The translations under genes were made by a program, and so were the position numbers. DNA of 12,037 bases from an uncultured Eubacteriales bacterium (GTDB taxonomy: Bacteria; Bacillota; Clostridia; Christensenellales; UBA1242): contig CADBPU010000048.1 in the NCBI GenBank assembly GCA_902796635.1, positions 1 to 12,037 on the forward strand. Reading direction: 5' to 3'. The notes beneath the pieces are model-generated. The model was given only the letters and a program-made list of their open reading frames with translations. It ran no database searches and had not been told where the DNA came from. Within the stretch, counting starts at the first letter, position 1. Each line of letters begins with the position of its first letter. Below are positions 6,776-12,037 of this stretch, piece after piece.

Positions 6776-9460
6776 ATGATAAGATATATTCCAAGAAAAA
6801 CAAAAATTAGAATGGAACTTATGCCACACGTCACACTTCCTGACGTTATTGTTGGTGCATTTGCAATTTTGATTATCGTTTTGATTGTCACAAGCAATTT
6901 ACCTTTCAAATGGTTTATTGCTATTGCTGCACTTTCATTTATTGTTATGTTATATTTTCCACTTGCAGACGGAGAAAGAGCATATTATACAACAATTTTG
7001 CTGTTTAGGTTTTTTGCATTCAAAAAAAGATATTCTCAGGATAAAAAAAAGGGGTATGACAATGTAAATACACTCATACCATACAAAGAGATTATTGACG
7101 ACAAATTTTTGAATTATGGCGAATATTATGGCATGGTTTTACAAATCACGCCTGTTGAATTCTTTTTGCTTACAGAAGACAAGCAAGATGCTTATATTAG
7201 ATGTTTCAAAAATGCACTTGGCAGACTATCTGTTGAGCAAGATTGTGAACTTGTAAAAATCAATAAAGCAGTTTTGTATGATGACTTTATTGCTGATGAT
7301 GAAAAGAAATATGCTGCACTTATGGACGCTGCATCACAAGGCGAAATTACAGAAAAAGAACTTCAAGGTAGAGAGTATATCTTCCAATCACGTGTTACAT
7401 CATATATCGAAGCCAACGAATCAAATCGCCTTTATGAAGATTGCTATTATCTCGTTGTGTTTGACAAGGATAAAACTGCCTTATATGACACCATTGAAGG
7501 TATGCAATCATCACTTGCTGGTGGCCAAACTCCAATACGTAGCAAGGTTTGCACATCAAAAGATTTGGCAATATTCCTTAAAGCAAATTACACAAAAGAG
7601 TTTAATGAAAGAGAAGTTGAAAGCAGAAGTGGTAGTACACTTGTTGATTGGACAATGCCGGAAAAAGTTCAATTCAGGGCAGCATATACTCTTGTAAATG
7701 GCAAGCCATACAGACAATTTTGTATAACTGATTATCCACTTCAAGTTGGTAATGCATGGGCATATAGTTTATTTTCAATGCCAGCAACAAAATGTGTTGT
7801 AAAAATCAAACCTATGATGCGTTTTGATGCGGAAAAAGAAGTTGATAAAGCAATTTTGGAAATGGAATCAAAAAGGATGTACTCAGCTCGTGAAAGTAAG
7901 CAAATTGAGCACGAAACTCACTTGTCAACATTAAGACAACTTTTGATTGATATAAAAAATAGCAATGAAAATCTTTACAAATGCAATTTCTTTATTACTT
8001 GTGAAGATTACATGAAAAAAGAAATGCGTGCTTTATTAAAGCAACAAGGTTTCAAATTTAGTGAAATGTTTGGACGTCAAGTTGATGCTTTTGTAAGTAG
8101 CAATATTTCAAGACTAAACACAGTAAAAAATCACGTTAGGGGTATTAATGGAACACCACTTGCTGGCATGTTTCCATTCATTTCAAACACAATCAGTGAT
8201 CCGGGTGGTTTCTATTTGGGCTATAATGCAAATGGTAGAATATTTGTCAATTTCTTCCGTCGTGATGAAGAACGTGTCAACAGTAATATGATGGTTATTG
8301 GAAAGTCTGGTGGTGGAAAATCATTTGCAACAAAAGATATCTTGTCAAATATGGCAGGTGATAACAGCCGAATTTTCGTTCTTGACCCAGAAAGTGAGTA
8401 TGTAAATCTTGCACACAACTTGGGTGGAAAAACCATTGACGTCGGTAGTGGTCTTCAAGGTAGAATTAATCCTTTCCACATCACTCCAAGTTTGAAACCA
8501 GATGATGATAGCGAAGTTGCGCTAGATGACTATTCAGCACACTTGCAGTTCCTTGAAGAGTTCTTCCATATTATTTTGGCAGGTATCAATAGCGACGCAT
8601 TTGAGCAAGTCAACAGTTTGGTTATTCAATGTTATAAAAACAAAGGTATTGACAGCAACACAGACTTGTATAAATTAAAGCCAGAAGATTTCCCAATCTT
8701 TGATGACCTATACAAATTGATTGTTGACCGTATGGATACAGAAAAAGATGAATATATCAAACGTATTTATCAAACAATGGAAATTTACATCAAAAAGTTT
8801 GCAACTGGTGGAAGAAATTCTATTTTGTGGAATGGTCCAACAACATTGGAAACAAAAGAAAACTTTGTTGTATTCAGCTTCCGTTCATTGCTTGCAAACA
8901 ACAACAAAACACTTGCAAATGCACAGATGTTACTTGTACTTAGATTCCTTAATAATGAGATTATTAGAAACAAAGATTACAATACCATGATGGGGTATGG
9001 AGAAGCCGACCCAAGTAGAAGAAAAATTATCGTTGCAGTCGACGAAGCCCACGTATTTATTGATGAAGAATATCCAATTGCATTAAACTTTATGGAAGAC
9101 CTTGCAAAACGTATTAGAAAATATGATGGAATGCAAATCATTATCACGCAGAACATTAAAGACTTCGTTGGTTCTGCTGCCATTGCAAAGCAGAGTACTG
9201 CAATCATCAATGCCAGCCAGTTCACTATGGTATTGCCACTTGCTCCAAACGATATGACCGACCTTGTTACACTTTATAGAAATGCCGGCGGTATTAATGA
9301 AGACGAACAGCAAGCCATTGTTCAAGCAACTCGTGGAGAAGTATTTTTTATCACATCAGCCAATTCCAGAGTATCCTTAAAAATTGAGGCACTTGATAGA
9401 ATTAGGGCAATGTTCCAAACAAAGAATTTCTTTGAAAATCAAACAAAAGTCAACGAATAA
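6776..9460 (+). CDS. VirB4-type conjugation/secretion ATPase with N-terminal PrgI/VirB3-like membrane region
   Basis: An 894-residue ATPase of the VirB4/TraC family, which powers type IV secretion machines at the inner face of the membrane. Residues 1-85 hold two membrane helices (about 23-40 and 44-62) followed by an aromatic/basic FRFFAFKKRY segment. This is the PrgI/VirB3-like layout, so the protein looks like a VirB3-VirB4 fusion. Residues about 100-450 match the VirB4 N-terminal region. The motor domain has Walker A GKSGGGKS (509-516), the DPESEY motif (537-542), INPF (564-567), Walker B VAVDEAH (catalytic Asp756-Glu757) and the ITQN sensor motif (Gln792). A conserved-looking TRGE lies near Arg853. 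All key residues are intact, so it should be active. AGGAG at 6765-6769 supports the ATG. It is transcribed from its own promoter, with terminators on both sides. Cargo (DNA or protein) is not indicated. Confidence 0.93.
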   Translation: MIRYIPRKTKIRMELMPHVTLPDVIVGAFAILIIVLIVTSNLPFKWFIAIAALSFIVMLYFPLADGERAYYTTILLFRFFAFKKRYSQDKKKGYDNVNTLIPYKEIIDDKFLNYGEYYGMVLQITPVEFFLLTEDKQDAYIRCFKNALGRLSVEQDCELVKINKAVLYDDFIADDEKKYAALMDAASQGEITEKELQGREYIFQSRVTSYIEANESNRLYEDCYYLVVFDKDKTALYDTIEGMQSSLAGGQTPIRSKVCTSKDLAIFLKANYTKEFNEREVESRSGSTLVDWTMPEKVQFRAAYTLVNGKPYRQFCITDYPLQVGNAWAYSLFSMPATKCVVKIKPMMRFDAEKEVDKAILEMESKRMYSARESKQIEHETHLSTLRQLLIDIKNSNENLYKCNFFITCEDYMKKEMRALLKQQGFKFSEMFGRQVDAFVSSNISRLNTVKNHVRGINGTPLAGMFPFISNTISDPGGFYLGYNANGRIFVNFFRRDEERVNSNMMVIGKSGGGKSFATKDILSNMAGDNSRIFVLDPESEYVNLAHNLGGKTIDVGSGLQGRINPFHITPSLKPDDDSEVALDDYSAHLQFLEEFFHIILAGINSDAFEQVNSLVIQCYKNKGIDSNTDLYKLKPEDFPIFDDLYKLIVDRMDTEKDEYIKRIYQTMEIYIKKFATGGRNSILWNGPTTLETKENFVVFSFRSLLANNNKTLANAQMLLVLRFLNNEIIRNKDYNTMMGYGEADPSRRKIIVAVDEAHVFIDEEYPIALNFMEDLAKRIRKYDGMQIIITQNIKDFVGSAAIAKQSTAIINASQFTMVLPLAPNDMTDLVTLYRNAGGINEDEQQAIVQATRGEVFFITSANSRVSLKIEALDRIRAMFQTKNFFENQTKVNE

Positions 9461-9505
9461 TCATAATTTCATTAAAAAAATCTAAAATTTTTGTTATAAA
9501 AATAT

Positions 9506-9540
9506 AATCGTAAGTATAAGATATACTTGCGATTTTTTTT
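9506..9540 (+). terminator. Intrinsic terminator after the VirB4-like gene
   Basis: A 13-bp stem pairs 9506-9518 with 9522-9534, with one G-T pair and an AGA loop. It is followed by T to 9540. It is the strongest hairpin in the window and isolates the VirB4-like gene from the next operon. Confidence 0.85.
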
Positions 9541-9599
9541 AATTAAAACAAAATATAAAATAAATTTTGGCAAATATTAGAAAAATTTGAAATTGCCTA

Positions 9600-9628
9600 T
9601 TGCAAATTAAATATTATTATGTTATAAT
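9600..9628 (+). promoter_or_regulatory. Promoter for the 9653-11981 operon
   Basis: The -35 is TTGCAA (9600-9605), the spacer 17 bases and the -10 a consensus TATAAT (9623-9628), extended by TG at 9620-9621. An inverted repeat GGCAA (9569-9573) / TTGCC (9593-9597) ends just upstream of the -35 and could be an operator, although it is short. Confidence 0.68.
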
Positions 9629-9642
9629 AATCCTGAATAAAT

Positions 9643-9647
9643 GGAGG
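9643..9647 (+). promoter_or_regulatory. Ribosome binding site that fixes the start at 9653
   Basis: GGAGG (9643-9647) lies five bases before the ATG at 9653. The in-frame ATG at 9641 overlaps this site and has no Shine-Dalgarno of its own, so 9653 is the better start. Confidence 0.85.
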
Positions 9648-9652
9648 TATTT

Positions 9653-11722
9653 ATGCCTATTAATAAAGAATTGGAAGAAAAAAGAAAAAAAGAAGCAGAG
9701 GAATTGTCTAGGGCTTTTACTCTTAATGATTTGCAACAATATAATTTTAATAACAATTTCAATTATTATATAGAAGAACCTACTTTGAATCTTGAAGAAC
9801 CTTCTTTGAATGAAGAAATAAAAAATGAAAATGAAGTTTTGGATGCAGAAGTTAAAGAGGTTGAAGAGCCAGTAAAAGAAGATGTTGTTGAAGAATCAAA
9901 TGTTGAAGAAAATCAACAACAAGAAGAAGTTAATGGCAAATTTGCAACATTAATTCAAAAAGATATTGAAGAAACAAATAAAGCATTAGATGAAATCAAA
10001 AAACAACATCCAAAAGATTATGATTCTTATATTGAAGGATTAAGAAAAACCAAATATTATCAAGAAAGATTAAAATATTGGAAAGAATATTACGCTAATA
10101 TGAAAAAAGAATTAGAAACAGAATCACAAAAAGATGCAGACTTGCATGCAAGAGAACAAGCTCAAAAAGAAGAATTGGCAGAAAATACAGAAGCTCCATT
10201 TTTTGAAGAAAAAAAATTCAGCGGAGTTGTTCATGGCGAAGGTGCTTATCAAACAAAGTTGAGCATGGTTGCTGACCCTTCATTAAAAGATACAATCGAA
10301 CAAATTTTGTTAAATGACCTTTATAATTCTTTGGACAAATATCGTAGTTATTACAAGAGTGGCAAAGCAGTTCCAAACACAAATGGTATTTCTGCAAAAA
10401 TGAAAGAAGCTATGCACAAAATTAATGCAGCAAGAACAGAATTTGCAGTTGCACTTTTTGGCTCTTATTCAGAAGTATTTAACACAGCCGATAACAAAAG
10501 AGTTAAAAAACCATATATGCCAACTATTAAAGCTGTTCAAAAAAGAATCGCTTCAAAGAAAAGTGATTTGACAATGCCAGATGTTGCTGATGTTGTTATG
10601 GATAGATTCTATCATGTTGAAAATGGTAAAATAACTGGAATTATTCCAACACTTGCAGAAGAATTGACAATAAAAGTTCAAAAAGAGCTTATAAAACGTG
10701 GACAATACAACTTTAATCTTTGTCAAGATGCTGCAAAAGAAGTATTAAAAAATATTTCTACTGAATCTCAAATTGTTGATAGAATAGTTAGTGATACAGC
10801 AGAATCTAATCTCTATTTGGAAGAACTTAAAAATGTTGATGAGTTGTTTGTAAAATTCCGTCAAGGACTTTTAGAAAACAAAGTTAATGTCAATAATGAA
10901 TATCTTGAAGAATATGGAAAATATTTGCAAAGAATGAGCGATGAGCATGAAGATCAACAATATTTGTTTGATAGATTGGCAATGTCTTTGGATAACCTTA
11001 AATTATTGTCAGTAAATGCACAAGCAGTTCTTGGAAAAGAAAATGTAGAGATGCAAGAAGTTAAAGCATTAATCAATTCTATTGACAAAGAAAGAAAGTA
11101 CTTGAAAGAAACAAAAGATGTCAATAATTTATTTGAAAATAAGAGCATTGAAAGTTTTGCAAGTTCAAACAAAACAGCAGGAACTCAAGCATTGACAGAC
11201 AAATTGATTATGGATTCACTTAAAATGGTTGGCGCTTATACAAGCATGAATGAATTAAACAATTTCCAATTTACAGAAGAGCAATGCCAAAAAGAAACCG
11301 AATCACTTTTGAATTTTGCTAAAAATGAAAGAAATGTTTCAGTAGATGTAAATCTTGCAATGTTATTTAATATTGGAACAATTGTTAGTGATATTCGAGA
11401 AAAATTCAAATATGCAAGCGAAAATCCTAACAAAGTAAGATATATTGATAAAGAAGGCAAGGAAAAACAAAAATCTGTTGCTTACGGTGAAAATTCAAAA
11501 GATGCTGAAAGATATGCAGTAATTGCAGACAAAGCACAATCATTGTTAAATAATGAATTAAGTGATGCTATGAGTATGCTTTCAACAAAAGAAAACGATG
11601 CAACATTATCAGCAAGTGAACAAGAATTAGTAAACAAAGCATTAAATTCATTTATAGCACTTTCAAAACTTACAAGAAAGAGTGAAAGAAGAAAAGAAGT
11701 TGGTCTTGAAAAAACTTTATAA
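9653..11722 (+). CDS. Acidic, helix-rich cytosolic protein of unknown function
   Basis: A 689-residue soluble protein with no signal peptide or membrane segment. Residues 1-20 are charged and helical. Residues 21-40 are Asn/Tyr/Phe-rich (NFNNNFNYY), and 41-95 are strongly acidic with a tandem EEPTLNL/EEPSLNE heptad. A long Lys/Glu helical, probably coiled-coil, region spans about 96-175. The C-terminal two thirds are mostly predicted helix without a motif I recognise. There are only two cysteines (357 and 545). A function cannot be assigned. The unusual acidic head and helical body would suit a scaffold, adaptor or secreted substrate of the neighbouring VirB4-type machine, but that is a guess from position and from a promoter similar to that of the ATPase gene. 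It forms an operon with the 81-residue gene 13 bases downstream. Confidence 0.88.
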   Translation: MPINKELEEKRKKEAEELSRAFTLNDLQQYNFNNNFNYYIEEPTLNLEEPSLNEEIKNENEVLDAEVKEVEEPVKEDVVEESNVEENQQQEEVNGKFATLIQKDIEETNKALDEIKKQHPKDYDSYIEGLRKTKYYQERLKYWKEYYANMKKELETESQKDADLHAREQAQKEELAENTEAPFFEEKKFSGVVHGEGAYQTKLSMVADPSLKDTIEQILLNDLYNSLDKYRSYYKSGKAVPNTNGISAKMKEAMHKINAARTEFAVALFGSYSEVFNTADNKRVKKPYMPTIKAVQKRIASKKSDLTMPDVADVVMDRFYHVENGKITGIIPTLAEELTIKVQKELIKRGQYNFNLCQDAAKEVLKNISTESQIVDRIVSDTAESNLYLEELKNVDELFVKFRQGLLENKVNVNNEYLEEYGKYLQRMSDEHEDQQYLFDRLAMSLDNLKLLSVNAQAVLGKENVEMQEVKALINSIDKERKYLKETKDVNNLFENKSIESFASSNKTAGTQALTDKLIMDSLKMVGAYTSMNELNNFQFTEEQCQKETESLLNFAKNERNVSVDVNLAMLFNIGTIVSDIREKFKYASENPNKVRYIDKEGKEKQKSVAYGENSKDAERYAVIADKAQSLLNNELSDAMSMLSTKENDATLSASEQELVNKALNSFIALSKLTRKSERRKEVGLEKTL
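9773..9814 (+). repeat. Tandem 21-bp repeat in the acidic N-terminal region
   Basis: GAAGAACCTACTTTGAAT (9773-9790) recurs at 9794-9811 with one change, encoding EEPTLN and EEPSLN. It is a short in-frame duplication in the disordered part of the protein. Confidence 0.8.
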
Positions 11723-11735
11723 GGAGTAAATAAAT

Positions 11736-11981
11736 ATGGATAATAAAACAAGAATAAAGATTTTGGAATTAAGTTTCAATATTATGGAAAGTTTACTTTT
11801 AAGCAAAGATTTTAAGGATAAAGATGAACTTATGGCTGCTGCAAAAAAAGGTGTTGATATTTCAAATAGAGATGAAAAAATGCCTTTAACTCTCAAAATG
11901 GCCTATGCAGAAGCATACAGCAAATTGGATTCACTTTCTTGGGAAGAAATTTTAGAAATTAAAGATATAATATCAGAATAA
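11736..11981 (+). CDS. Small helical protein of unknown function (81 residues)
   Basis: The protein is charged, soluble and predicted to be all-helical, with an opening helix KTRIKILELSFNIMESLL, a middle KDELMAAAKKGVDIS segment and a closing SWEEILEIKDIISE helix. It has no signal peptide, membrane segment or cysteine. AAGGAG (11721-11726) lies nine bases before the ATG and only 13 bases separate it from the larger gene. A terminator follows directly, so it is cotranscribed with the upstream protein and may be its partner or chaperone. I do not recognise a family. The good ribosome binding site, operon spacing and terminator argue that it is a real gene. Confidence 0.85.
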   Translation: MDNKTRIKILELSFNIMESLLLSKDFKDKDELMAAAKKGVDISNRDEKMPLTLKMAYAEAYSKLDSLSWEEILEIKDIISE

Positions 11982-11984
11982 TAC

Positions 11985-12011
11985 AAAAAACTCGGACTTC
12001 CGAGTTTTTTT
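11985..12011 (+). terminator. Intrinsic terminator closing the last operon
   Basis: CTCGG (11991-11995) pairs with CCGAG (12000-12004) around an ACTT loop. The flanking A run (11985-11990) pairs with the T run (12005-12011). The A-rich 5' arm would also let it work from the opposite strand. Confidence 0.9.
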
Positions 12012-12037
12012 ATATTTTATAAATTGTATAATTATTT

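Noticed and set aside
1..12037. Integrative element boundaries, insertion sequences, CRISPR arrays, tRNA or rRNA genes
   Set aside because: I saw no transposase, integrase, tRNA-like fold, spaced repeats or matching att-like direct repeats at the edges of the secretion block.

Overview
The window is an AT-rich (about 30% GC by eye) bacterial chromosome segment with every gene on the + strand. The standard code is used (tryptophan is TGG and TGA stops). AGGAGG-type ribosome binding sites, lipobox signal peptides without outer-membrane genes, extended -10 promoters and short hairpin plus U-tract terminators point to a low-GC Gram-positive lineage (Bacillota, possibly an uncultured Clostridia-related group). 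I cannot resolve the species.

Layout. 1-524: the end of a probable NUDIX hydrolase overlapping yhbY, a housekeeping ribosome-assembly gene, closed by a terminator. 525-724: noncoding, with two imperfect hairpins that share an 8-base motif. 725-3880: two large predicted lipoproteins, each with its own promoter. The first has a DPT tandem repeat followed by two diverged copies of one domain. The second has a Ca2+-loop-like motif. 3982-6552: a VirB6/TrbL-like polytopic membrane protein with a long charged cytosolic-looking tail that carries a recent 41-residue-period duplication. 6776-9460: a VirB4-type ATPase with a PrgI/VirB3-like membrane region at its N-terminus. 9653-11981: a two-gene operon for a 689-residue acidic, helical protein of unknown function and an 81-residue protein, closed by a terminator.

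How they may work together. VirB4 and VirB6 are the energising ATPase and inner-membrane channel of type IV secretion (conjugation) machines. Here they sit beside a ribosome-biogenesis gene, mostly as single-gene units with separate promoters. No relaxase, VirD4 coupling protein, integrase, cell-wall hydrolase or attachment site is visible. The best reading is a stripped-down or chromosomally resident type IV secretion-like system, possibly working with the lipoproteins outside the membrane and the acidic helical protein inside. The alternative is one part of an integrative conjugative element whose other genes lie downstream. The sequence alone does not decide between these.
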